In this document: in pieces, positions 43,778 through 54,114 of the stretch
Layout: every line of letters starts with the position of its first letter
Numbering within the stretch: position 1 is the first letter of the stretch
From: Bradysia coprophila
Lineage: Eukaryota; Arthropoda; Insecta; Diptera; Sciaridae
Assembly (NCBI RefSeq): GCF_014529535.1
Contig: NW_023503409.1
Location: forward strand, 3,906,390-3,970,389
Length of the DNA: 64,000 nt
Direction of reading: 5' to 3'
Program-made: the position numbers and the translations under genes
Notes under the pieces: generated by a model
Database searches by the model: none
What the model saw: only the letters and a program-made list of their open reading frames with translations
What the model was told of the DNA's origin: nothing

Positions 43778-45195
43778 GGGGTCGTACTACTCCTTATTTT
43801 CCTGATTTTCCTTATTTTTGAAAAAACCACCTTATTCCTCCTTATTTTTGAAAAAGTTCCTTTTTTTTCCTTATTTTTCAATAATTTTGACGAGAAAACT
43901 ACATTTTTGGATAACAGATAATAAAAAAAAATCGCTGCGCGGCAGAATACTGAGCAATAGGGTCATCGTAAATCTTCACCCGATCTCCTACTGCTAGTAA
44001 ACAAACCATAGAAATGTAGTTCCTTGTTGTCGATTTTACTGAAGAAAAATATCCACGTGGATTACAGTAATTTTGCTACCTTCCCACTCAATGGATTGAA
44101 GAATTGAAGGTAACGGACGAATGTTTGGAAAGAATTGCCTCTGTCTCACGCTAAAAAGCGCGGTCATACTAAGTCAGTTAAAACATCGACTTTACAAAAA
44201 GTCAGTCTAAGAAACAATCTAACGACAATAGAGCACAGTGGGGGAGGGGGTCCCAAAGTTTCAAAATTTTGGTGGACGCCACTTGTGTGCGACCTGTTGG
44301 AGGCTTGAAAAGGTCAATGGAATCTACCTGTTCCAAGTCATCTATGGGAAGAATCATTATTTTATTATTTCACTGATGTACTAAGAGGGAAACTTTCCCA
44401 ACAAACTATTTGGTGGTAGATCACACAAAAAAACAAGACCTACATAAACTTAAATTCATTTGATCAAATTATTGTGTTGTTTACAAATTTGATATAATTC
44501 TGACCTCAAATCTCTACTTCACCTAAAAGAAAATTAAGGAATGTAGCATATTGAGAAATGTACAGTTTTATCCTGAGGTTCAAAACACGACCTACAACCA
44601 ATGGAATGTTGTAAAGAGCCATAGTCTTATTTTGTGGGTTGTGTGGATTATTTGTATTAATATTTACACGTAAATATTCACAGTCCACAAAATAAACAAT
44701 TGACATGGTATAAGAAAGTAGCGGTAAGCTAAGGTTAATAATTTCAAATTAACTTTTACTATTAAACCATGGTAATTCGTTCAGGCCGCGTTCAGGAACG
44801 AAAAATTCTTCACTGAGTGAACATTCGTTTCGTTGAGTTAACGCTGTCAAGTTTAACTTTGAGGTTAGATTTCTCACGATGTACTTTGGTCGTGAAAGTT
44901 TACCCAGATGTCATGAACGTTTCGTTTCTGAACGTGGCCCATTGCGTTTAAGTGGATTTAAGTGGATTAAATTAGTGTAAAATCGTTGAATATGGGTATG
45001 GGAATTTTGAGCCTAAAAAAGCGTGCAAGGGGTTGTGCGTATAAAAAATCATCAAGATTTTTACCCAAAAATTTACTTCCAAGCTCCTTATTTTCTCCTT
45101 AATTTCAACCGAAAAATTCCTTATTTTCTCCTTATTTTTTTAAAAAACCTCCTTATTTCCTTAATAAGGCACGCCATTTTTGAGTGCGAGGTCTG
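43778..45195 (+). mobile_element. 1.4-kb insertion with TAGATTCA duplication, copy A only
   Basis: Flanked by TAGATTCA on both sides (43,770-43,777 and 45,196-45,203), while copy B has a single TAGATTCA with nothing inserted. Ends have weak inverted similarity if read from CAGGGGTCGTAC (left) and GTGCGAGGTCTG (right). An 8-bp duplication suggests hAT. Both subterminal regions are rich in direct CCTTATTTT repeats. No transposase frame was found; the 66-126-codon frames inside look random. Confidence 0.75.
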
Positions 45196-45459
45196 TAGAT
45201 TCAATTTTCTCCAAAAATCATTGTACGTGTTTCGTTACGCAAAAAAATTTTTATGGAACGCTTTGAAATTGGTTCCAAATTTTTTTTTGCAAACAACAAA
45301 TTTGTACAGCAGAACAACGGCTTCAATTGAGAAAATTCGAATTTTAGTAATCGACATGTCGTTTTTATGGCAATTACAACTGTTGAAACAGTATTACAAT
45401 TAAGGCGACCGGCTTTCATTACTGCCGATTTATTACAACAACGCTCGGAGCATAACGAA

Positions 45460-45997
45460 TAAGCGTAACATCTGCATGAAAATTGAACTGTCGCCGTACA
45501 AAGCCCTCTGTTTTACCGAAACCAAGTTTGATAAGGACATTTCCAGCAGTGTGTATTTTCCCAGTATGTTCGAGGTGTATCGCAGCGATAGAAGAATACA
45601 AACTGAAAGGCGGGCAGGTGGAGTTGCGATCTCGGTTCACCATGAGTTTACAAGCAAGCTGATAGTGTTCTGTGATATAGTAGACAACAATACGAACAGC
45701 GAATTTTTGGCCGTGGAGATATGTATCAAACCGCAACTGTTGGTCATCTATCTTTGTTACATGAGTGTTTTCAATTACGATGCTGCACTGAAACATTGTC
45801 AACGAATTGAAGACATTGTGAAGAGATATCGTGAACATAAGATTATTGTTCTCGGTGACTTTAATCTGTACGAAGTTGTTTGGACACCGGTCGATGAGAA
45901 TGAAGATATATTTTTGCCACATTTTCCAGATGCATCACATGACGGAACTGGACGTAAATCGATAATTAATAAAATTGTTGTATTGCTTGGTCAGTAA
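45460..45997 (+). pseudogene. Retroelement endonuclease domain (APE type, partial)
   Basis: The frame contains ALCFTETKFDKDISSSVYFP (the conserved ET of the endonuclease), RAGGVAISVHHEF, LLVIYLCYMSVFNYDAALKH and VLGDFNLYEVVWTP (the GDFN motif), in the order found in APE endonucleases of jockey/CR1-like elements. The N-terminal NxRSL-type strand is replaced by sequence with stops, so the element is truncated here. The frame ends after GTGRKSIINKIVV, inside a repeated segment. Confidence 0.82.
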
Positions 45998-46575
45998 TTC
46001 AACATTGACAAAGTGTTGTATTGCTTTGACTTGACCAAAATTGTTGAAAAAATTTCTTTTATTCAACGAAGGGCGAACGAAACGTGTTACCGTTTACGAT
46101 TCGTGACGAAACGTTTTACCGTTTACAATCATAATGCGGACGAACAACAGGACAAAACAATGCTGATTTCGGCGTATCACGCCATCATCAGTGCACCTAT
46201 GTCTTGCGATGACTATGTGCATATCAGCACGACACAAACTGAAGTGAGCAATCACTTCAACTGTACGAGCATTATATACACTTTTTCGTCATTTGTTAAA
46301 ACTCTTTGTTTTGTTTTTTGTGCTATATCTCTCACATACAGCTTTTGTGGATCTCTCACATCCGACAATTTGTTTTTCAGTAATTTTAGTGACAATAAAT
46401 AAATTGTTACTAAAACCGCGCAGAGTATGGCAGCCGTGGCGCCACCCACAGCTGCGATGCCAAACTTCAAAAAGCATCGATACAATTATTAATAAAATTG
46501 TTGTATTGCTTGGTCAGTAATTCAACATTGACAAAGTGTTGTGTTGCTTTGACTTGACCAAAATTGTTGAAAAAT
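45962..46575 (+). repeat. Pair of about 91-bp direct repeats inside the retroelement
   Basis: ATTAATAAAATTGTTGTATT through TTGACCAAAATTGTTGAAAA occurs at 45,962-46,052 and again at 46,484-46,575 with one or two differences. The 430 bp between them has no recognisable retroelement coding and could be inserted or duplicated sequence. Confidence 0.8.
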
Positions 46576-46591
46576 AGTCATCGCAAGACAT

Positions 46592-46766
46592 AGCTGATTT
46601 CGCTAACCATTAGAGGAAATTTACCGTAAAAATATGTGGAAATCAGCTTACGTGTATCGTTATTACGTGTATCTGGAGTCGGTTAAAGCTGATTTCGCTA
46701 ACCATTAGAGTAAATTTACCGTAAAAATATGTGGAAATCAGCTTTAACCGACTCCAGATACACGTA
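46592..46766. repeat. Compound direct and inverted repeat inside the retroelement
   Basis: AGCTGATTTCGCTAACCATT through ATGTGGAAATCAGCTT occurs twice in direct orientation. The second copy is bracketed by inverted arms TACGTGTATCTGGAGTCGG and CCGACTCCAGATACACGTA, so it would fold into a hairpin of about 100 bp. Possibly a small foldback insertion. Confidence 0.75.
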
Positions 46767-47399
46767 ATTAATGTAAGAATTGCTGCAAATGACTTAAACC
46801 ACTTATTTATGAAGAATGCATAACAATTCCACTCATTCTAAAGGAACGGGCACTTGAAGATAGATGATAAATTGCAAATTTCGTCGTAGAGTGACCTTGC
46901 TGCAAACAAAATGTCGCAAAAGATACTTGTTGTGAGGCTGGTATGGCGAGTGTGGTATTGTTGTAAAGCTTAGACTGCAGGCTGATCAGGCATTATTGTT
47001 TTGTTGCAGACAGGATCAACCTGTGTATTGCAGATGAGTCCTAGTTTCGCCGAAGATGGTGAAAATAAAATTTTTCAAATATTTTACAATTCAGACAAAT
47101 TTTGTAAAATCCATTCTCGGCGTTTGTTAGAGCATGGAATGCTCTACCAATATCGCCATTCAAAGAGTTTCAAACTTTCTTCGTCTTGGACATATCACCA
47201 TTCGAAGATGTTGAATTTTTGACTTTAGCTGGCTGTAGCTACGTGGTCAAGTTGTCAAGGGGAGCCATTTCAATACGAATTAGCTTAGAATTAGTCGCTC
47301 TATCCGTTGCGATAACAATCTGTATTCAAATTGACTCGTCGGTCCCGCACGGCCATGAGTGCCGGTTCTCCGAAACGGCTGGAAAATTTTTCGAACTGA

Positions 47400-48808
47400 A
47401 TGTGGTTCCTTATAGTACTCGAGTCCCTCAATAAGAATATTAAAAAAAAATCAGAGGTGGTGTCGCGACTCTATTTAAATTTTGTTCAACCCCACCGTGG
47501 TGTGGTACCTGTCTACAAAAGGAAAGGTTCGAAAACCGATGTTAAGAATTACAGAGTCATTGCAATTCAACCAATCACGATGAAAATTCACGAAATGGCG
47601 GTGAAAAATAAACTCAGTAAAGTCGTTCAACCTCGTTTATCCGAAGCGCAACATGGATTCAGGAGTAAACGATCGGTCGTCACGAATTTACTGAATCCAT
47701 CGATATTGGCATATGATGCGTTTGAAGACCGTTGTCAGTTGGATTTAGTAGATGGAGATTTCAAAGTGGCATTCGATTCAGTTTGCATTCGAAGATTGAT
47801 GCTAAAGTTTGCAAAGTTTGACATAGGCAAAAAATCGGCGAAATGGTTGTGTCAGTATTTTAAGGGACGGTCAAATTACGTACAGATTGGTGAGGACAAA
47901 TCTAGAATTTATGAGTCTCCATCGGGAGTGCCACCCGGAAGTTCGCTTGGTCCGTTGGCGTTTACTGTATTCATTGATGACATCGTGGACGTTATCATAC
48001 ATGTAAAGCCGTTGCTGTTTGCGGATGACATCAAATTAGCAGCAGTTATCCGATGCGAAAATGATTCAGTTCGGATGCAAATCGATGTCGACAATATGTT
48101 AAAATGGTGCGATGAAAACCGTCTATACTTCAACCCCGGAAAGTGCTACGTTTTCAGCATTTATCGAGATAATACATCTTTCATCGACACATCATATACA
48201 ATGGGCGAACATGTTTTGGAGCGAAGAGAAGAAAGTCAAGATCTTGGAATGTTGATCGACAGATGGTTTCATTTGGGTCAACACTGTGAACTGACAGCAA
48301 GGAAGTGCAGGCAAATTGTTGGATGCATAAAACACTACTCAAATGGCAACTTCACAATCGACACACAACGTATTTAGCATACGTTAGATCGAGATTGGAA
48401 TATGCATCTGTAATCTGGAACCCGTCATCGGAAGTCTACAAGGACGACATCGAATCGATTCAGAAGCAGTTTGTCATTTATCTGCTAGATAGTCGCAGAA
48501 ATGCTACTTCGTTCCGATTGGCACCATACGAGGATCGAGGCAAACAGGTTGGGCTTCAAAATCTTGAATTAAGGAGGAAATTGGCGGACATAATGATGGC
48601 ATACGACATATTCAAACGCAACATTAAGGACAGTTCGATTTCGTCAAAGTTTGTGTACAGTGAGAGTGAATATGATCTGCGACGTTCGACCTTGAAATTG
48701 TTAAAGGAACCGAGGTACGGTACGAACTATTTGTCGAATCAACCAGTTGCACGTTTGATAAGACTGATAAATGAATATGAACACATTGTCCGTGACTGTG
48801 ATAGTTGA
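47400..48808 (+). pseudogene. Retroelement reverse transcriptase (frameshifted)
   Basis: RT motifs in order: VVPVYKRKGSKTDVKNYRVI, QHGFRSKRSVVTNLL, DGDFKVAFDSV, SGVPPGSSLGPLAFTVFIDD, the catalytic LLFADDIKLAA and WCDENRLYFNPGKCYVFS. At about 48,370 a frameshift moves the C-terminal part into another frame (YVRSRLEYASVIWNP, QVGLQNLELRRKLADIMMAY), the characteristic post-RT segment of CR1/jockey-like elements. SGVPPG replaces the usual SGVPQG. Sequence between the endonuclease and RT is badly decayed. Confidence 0.85.
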
Positions 48809-49486
48809 GGTGAATTTAAAACTAGAATTGTTAAAGAACTTGGAATGTAGAATTAATTTCTGTAAATTTTAAATTTAAATTTTGTTACTGTGATTTAAGG
48901 ACTAAGAATTATGGAATGTTTTGACTAATTTTATTGTTTTATGTCTTATGTTTGTATATTGTAATCAATTATCAATTATTCAGCCAGTATTTGGAGGTGA
49001 AATAAATTTCATTCATTCATTCAACACCATTTAGTCCAGGTGCTTGGGTCATAAAAAACGGTCTCCGAAAATGTATCCAAAAAATCGATTTCTTTCATAA
49101 TTTTTTGTTTCCAATCGAATGGGCTAAATGAAAATCTCAAACAACGCAAACAAAGCTGATTGACACAAGCACTTGGACTAAATTGAAGATAGATCGCAGT
49201 ATGTAAATACTGATATACTGACTTTTTTGACTTTATGGTGCACTGACAATAGTTATTTACATAACAAGGGATAAAAAGTTGAAAAGTAGAGTTTTCGTGT
49301 GAAATTTGTTGATCCGAGACGAAGCCAAGGTCAATAAACACACGAAAACGAGACTTTTCAACTTTTATCTCGAGTTTTGTAATGGATTGTACATACATGC
49401 TTTTCAAACCTAAACCAAATTTCTTCTTTTCCCTACTGGGAATCACTATATATGTGTAATAAGCCACTTTCGACCCTAGGGAAAAC

Positions 49487-49692
49487 AATATATATTATGC
49501 ATCTGTTGCCAAGATTGGTATTTTGACGCGTAGGACATTATTGCCCTAGCCGAAGGCGTGGGCTATAATGCCTACACGTCAAAATAACAGTCTGGCAATA
49601 GGTACATATCATATTTTATCTGTCGAGAACAGATATGTCGAGATAAACAAAAACTCCCTAGAGGGATAAGCTCGAGATTACCGTTCTAGACA
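49487..49692. mobile_element. About 205-bp foldback insertion, copy B only
   Basis: Absent from copy A, which reads straight from the CCCTAGGGAA word to AAAAGCAT. Inside, TTGCCAAGATTGGTATTTTG pairs with the inverse region AAAATAACAGTCTGGCAA, and CGTAGG..CATTATTGCCC with its inverse. The word CGAAGGCGTG.G..ATAAT also occurs near 9,300. Confidence 0.6.
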
Positions 49693-49976
49693 CATAAAAG
49701 CATTTAATTTTTTTTTCAAATTACCTGTGACAGATAATCTTTTCAAAAAGATTACCTACTGATGGTAATATTAAGAAAAGTTAGCTGACACAGGTAATGT
49801 TATAGAAATAAATTATCTGTGACTGGTATCGAGCCCCAAAGCTTCCTGTAATTAGACTATCTATTAACCATTACCTGTGACAGATAATTTGTCCGGCAAA
49901 TGTTATTTGTCGCAGGTAACTTCTTTTGGCTTTCACTGATAGTATTTCAGGTTATATTCGCCAAAAGCAACGAATA

Positions 49977-50025
49977 GCGCCAGGCTCATGATCCGACGGT
50001 CCCCGGATCGAAACCAGTGGGAGCA
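49977..50025 (+). repeat. tRNA-Met-like fragment, 3' half (copy B)
   Basis: GCGCCAGGCTCATGATCCG, GGTCCCCGGATCGAAACC matches the anticodon arm to T-arm of initiator-type methionine tRNA. The 5' half (GGTTCAGTGACAAG) survives only in copy A at 39,868. Confidence 0.4.
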
Positions 50026-50325
50026 TTTTTTTTATAAACAAAATTAAATTAAACTTAGATTAAAGGTAGCTACGATTTTAGGTAATTTCACTGATTTTTC
50101 TATGACAACGATATAAAATCTCTATAAAAATCAATGTTTTTAATAGCGGACAATTTCGTTTTGCAAAAGATTGGTGGAAGGTGGATAAACAAGTGTCGTA
50201 ATAAAATAATTTAATAGTTTACTGTCTGACATTTTGAATACAATAATAAAAGTCGAGAAAGAATAACCTATCGAGCTCTATTGATCATCTGCTAATGGTA
50301 ATGTTCAGAAAAGTTATCTGTCACG

Positions 50326-51589
50326 CAGGGACTAAAATAATCAATTTTCCGTGCGGTGGCAATTCGCGGTCAGGGCCTTATTGCTATTTATTGAGGGCAC
50401 TAATTTGCGAAATTGTATGACGTAATTGCTTTGTCATGAAACATGACTTAATTGAGATTTGCGCCGATCGGTATTGACAATAGATATAATTTTAAAATCT
50501 AGATAACTAGAGCAGGTCGGCGCTATTCGCAGATTCTGCGAAAGAAAATGTTCCTAACTATTCACGGATGGAAAGAGTGGTGTAACAGAAATCTTGTATT
50601 ATTTAATGACATGCATCAATTCGTAAAATAGATATGGTAACCATTCGAACTTTAATTTTCTCAAGGACCTATCTCAAAACGAATTTCTGACATGACGGAG
50701 GAAATACTCAAAAATTTACTGAAAAATCGTCATGCCAAAAACGGTAATTTAATGGTTAACGAAGAGAACCGGAGTTCTCAAGAGTAAAGTTTCTTTCGAA
50801 AAACTTGTATTACGATACCGAGAGTTTGGGTAATCAAAAAAATTACAGTTTCGAAGCTTTATTGCTTAAAGTATATTTAGAAAAAGCAGCAAATATCAGT
50901 TTTATATTGAAGATTGATCCTTTGGAATATTATATAAGTATTTTGATATTTAAGAAAATCGAGAGTTGTGTTATGGTGATCGTGGGTTGTGGTATGTCAT
51001 ATAAAATCGATGAACCGATAGTTGGTTGTATTAGAACCGTCATAACACAACTCATGGTTTACTTTCTTTGCATGCAAAATTCCACATACAACTCTCGGTC
51101 AGATACCTTCTTGGGTTCCCATTTTTGAATTCTAAAATAGAGGTCATTTTGGTACAAACAAGAGGTCACCTCTGCTATTGAAAAAGAGAACGAAAATAGA
51201 TTCCTGTTCTTCTGTTAGTGATATCACCCATCGAGCATTGTTCAAATAAGAACTGTTTTCTGCCCTACCTATTGTTAAATTAAGCAGGCTAGTTAGATAA
51301 TTTGAAAGAGTTAGCAGCACTGCTCAATTCAAATATCACTAAAAAAATTGTTTCTTTTTTAACCCAAATGTCGAAATTCTCAGGAAAAAATCTATGAATT
51401 GAATATGGCACTGATATAACTTGTGTGGAAAGCTCTTCGCATAAAAATAAAGTAGATTTTGAAAATACAGGGCGATTAAAACTAAAAGTAGTACAGCGGC
51501 AAAATTGCAAGTCTGTATCATTTTATACTTTTGCATTAAAATCTATATCGCAGACTGGCACCGCACTCTGTTCCTTATTTTAGTCCCTG
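50326..51589 (+). mobile_element. hAT-like non-autonomous element, 1,264 bp (copy B)
   Basis: Same CAGGGACTAAAATAA ends, same flanks (TGTCACG / TGTCACAG) and same length as the element at 40,154, so it was inserted before the module duplicated. Scattered substitutions distinguish the copies, including several within the 107-codon internal frame. Confidence 0.78.
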
Positions 51590-52172
51590 TGTCACAGGTA
51601 ATGTTATAAGATAAATTATCTGTGAATGGTATCACGACAAGGAACTTCATATTAACAATTAGCTGCACTTTACGTTAAACTGGTTAGCGCAGTGACAACT
51701 CACAAGTTTCATATTTTTCTTTTTAAAAAAATTCAGAATTCATTTCCGATGCCAACTAAGACACACACATCAGCGAGAAATACAATGTGCATATGAGAGA
51801 TTACGTAAGATTAATAATACAAATGATGAGACACTCAATTCACGCCGTAAGTGTGCCTAAAATTTGAATTTCAAGTGAACGATTCAATGAAAAAGTGAAC
51901 CGAAAAATACATTTCAACGCTCACTTGTATGGGAATGACGCTACGTTAAAAAGACCTCCGAACTTTGCGTTTTGAATTTCGACCGCACTTATGGCGTGAA
52001 TTGTTGTTTTTAAGATCTAAAACATTACCTGTCACAGCTAAGTTTCTCTACATTACCTGTCACAGATAATGTAACGAAAGTACATTACCTGAAGATGTAC
52101 ATTACCGCATTCCCTAGAAATGGGCGAAATCCTGACTTTTTACTAAACCCCAAATGTCAGCTCTTCCAAGCG

Positions 52173-52310
52173 TTACCTGAAGACGTACATTACCTGAAGA
52201 CGTACATTACCCGAAGACGGACGTACATTACCCGAAGACGGACGTACATTACCCGAAGACGGACGAACATTACCCGAAGACGTACATTACCTGAAGACGT
52301 ACATTACTTG
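52173..52310 (+). repeat. Minisatellite of ACATTACC(T/C)GAAGACG units (copy B)
   Basis: Identical to 42,030-42,168 in unit number, order and sequence. Tandem arrays usually change length quickly, so complete identity suggests very recent homogenisation or duplication of this part. Confidence 0.85.
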
Positions 52311-52419
52311 TGACCGCTGTTTAGTTTTCTGTCAGTTTGTATCAGACAATTCACAAAAGAAAAACATTAGAAATTTTTCGTCAGTTATACGTTGACTATC
52401 TTAGAGTAAATATATCAAC

Positions 52420-52752
52420 ATGCAATATCAACTAGATTGGGTTTCGCCTATTGAAGAGGATTGGTCGGTGCCAATCAAACTCAATGGGCAAATAAATATT
52501 GGTACAACTAATAAGACATTCGTCACGAAGAGTAACGTTTTTGTGTCAGTACATGCGCGTGAGCGTATGGACTCACGCGGAGCAACTCTTGACGAAATAT
52601 GCACGACACTAAGCCTCGGTAATCAAGAACAGGGAAGCGGGGATAGGCTTATAGCCAAATTAACAACCCCGTTCTCGGTTATCGAGGTGGTGTATGTGGA
52701 GTCTGGCGACGACATTACTGTTGTCACTGTTATAAAAACAATAGTTAAATAA
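52420..52752 (+). CDS. 110-aa protein with DUF4258-like domain (copy B)
   Basis: Base-for-base identical to the frame at 42,278-42,610, with the same upstream minisatellite, initiator-like TCAGTT at 52,332 and start context. The conserved HARERMDSRG core and the VVTV strand are intact. The downstream sequence, TTTCTTTTTGTTTCAG, looks like a splice acceptor and GTTAAA near the stop could be a weak donor, but the implied 42-nt intron would be very short, so the single-exon reading is preferred. Confidence 0.6.
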   Translation: MQYQLDWVSPIEEDWSVPIKLNGQINIGTTNKTFVTKSNVFVSVHARERMDSRGATLDEICTTLSLGNQEQGSGDRLIAKLTTPFSVIEVVYVESGDDITVVTVIKTIVK

Positions 52753-52886
52753 ATCAATTTCCTTAATTTTTTCTTTTTGTTTCAGCTAACTCGTCCTTTT
52801 GAGGGCGTTGGGTGTCAAAGGGTTGCTCAAGCCGAGAAACCTGCTTACTCTTGGAAATATTCATCAGTTTGCATTAGGTAAAATAT

Positions 52887-53500
52887 TTGAATTATTTCCA
52901 GCGAATTGATCAATTTCGTATGGTTTCTTCAATTTCAGTTAAGGATTGGTCATTCAATTTGCTCAACGTTATTCAAAAGTTGACTGGAACTATTTGGGGA
53001 TGCTCGACCAACACTCGTCGTCCGTTGCCGATTACTGCGAACCAGTCTGGATGTCAAGCAAATCAATACGCAAGTCAACATCGTAATGCGAATCATTTCG
53101 GGGACCGTTTATGTTCATTCTGCACCGATACGTGCTGAAGATGTTTAAATGCGTTTATATTAGGAAAGTCCACGAGGTAACATTTAATAAAAGTTAAATC
53201 TTAGAAAGACCAAGGTTTTTTATTTACGTCAAAATACTCTGCAATTAATAATAAGCCGCAATCCGTGAATGTGTAAATTGGAGTCCCGCAAACCGTTTGT
53301 AGTAGGTTCGAATCAATCGAACGAGAACTAGTGTCGGACCCTACAATTGAAGTGAAAAGAACATAATTATCACGTCGGCTAAATCGAGTCCGAATAGGAC
53401 ACGGCTGCTGTGTGTACATGCATATATGTGATGCTGATACGTCGCCATTATGCGAATGTGGAGAGACGCAGACCGTGGATCCATTGTTTCGTCGGTACAA
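52887..53500 (+). pseudogene. Relic of a non-LTR retrotransposon ORF2 C-terminus (copy B)
   Basis: Counterpart of 42,745-43,370. A one-base difference near 52,961 puts LNVIQKLTGTIWGCS in frame here, while the downstream ADYCEPVW and RIISGT segments are in other frames. The Cys-rich tail SPLCECGETQTVD is kept at about 53,440-53,480. Confidence 0.6.
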
Positions 53501-53696
53501 TATTCGTAGGGCTCCCAGACGTACTCTTTTTCGACGTCGAAACTACTTTTACCGACTGCTGCTAGCCCGCTACTATTTCATTGATTTTGTACTCTTTTTC
53601 TACAGGGAAGGGAAATTCTCATACAATTTTCCACACGAGCTGAAAATTCTGACAGATAGCCCATACGTTTTGTATCAAAATTTCATTTTACTTGGC

Positions 53697-53876
53697 TTTA
53701 AACAAAGCACCTAGCAGGGTAATAGAAAAAAAATAAAGTAGTACTTTAATATTTCCATACCTTTAATGTCATTGCAAAATTACCATTAAGGCTGCTAATG
53801 GTATTATTGGTATCAAAATACTACTCTATTTGACGTGTAAAAACCTCTATTACCCTGCTAGGTGCTTTGCTTTAAA
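53697..53876. mobile_element. Foldback MITE, 180 bp (copy B)
   Basis: Counterpart of 43,563-43,743, with better-paired ends: GCACCTAGCAGGGTAATAGA at the left and its inverse TCTATTACCCTGCTAGGTGC at the right (one internal mismatch at most). Confidence 0.75.
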
Positions 53877-54114
53877 ATATTAAAAAAAATCGCTTCGCGG
53901 CAATAGATTCAATTTTCTCCTAAAATCATTGTACGCGTTTCATTACGCAAAAAAAAATTATGGAACGCTTTGAAATTGATACAAAATTTGTTTTGCAAAC
54001 AACAAATTTGTACAGCAGAACAACGGCTTCAATTGAGAAAATTCGAATTTTAGTAATCGACATGTCGTTTTTATGGCAATTACAACTGTTGAAACAGTAT
54101 TACAATTAAGGCGA

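Larger units (their letters stand above)
38610..45408 (+). repeat. Duplicated module, copy A
   Basis: Starts AACACCATTTAGTCCAGG and ends ATTACAATTAAGGCGA, exactly as copy B (49,023-54,114) does, in the same orientation. The copies align end to end at high identity, interrupted by private insertions. Copy A has three: 38,842-39,110, about 39,252-39,525 and 43,778-45,195. The module has no terminal inverted repeats, so it is a segmental duplication or an unusual mobile unit rather than a standard DNA transposon. Copy A abuts a non-LTR retroelement at its right end. Confidence 0.88.
45409..49022 (+). mobile_element. 5'-truncated jockey/CR1-like non-LTR retrotransposon between the module copies
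   Basis: Encodes a partial AP-like endonuclease, then a broken RT, and ends in GGTGAAATAAATTT followed by three ATTC units, the microsatellite-type 3' end seen in CR1-like elements. The 3' end touches the first base of module copy B and the 5' end touches the last base of copy A. Internal repeats and frameshifts show it is dead. The exact clade (jockey, CR1, Kiri, Daphne) is unresolved. Confidence 0.82.
49023..54114 (+). repeat. Duplicated module, copy B
   Basis: Direct repeat of copy A with identical end points (AACACCATTT ... AATTAAGGCGA). It lacks copy A's three insertions, has a private insert at 49,487-49,692, and keeps some sequence deleted in A (near 49,795-49,850 and 49,990-50,090). 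Divergence is uneven: several differences per 100 bp in parts of the hAT element, none visible over about 1 kb around the DUF4258-like ORF. Confidence 0.88.
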
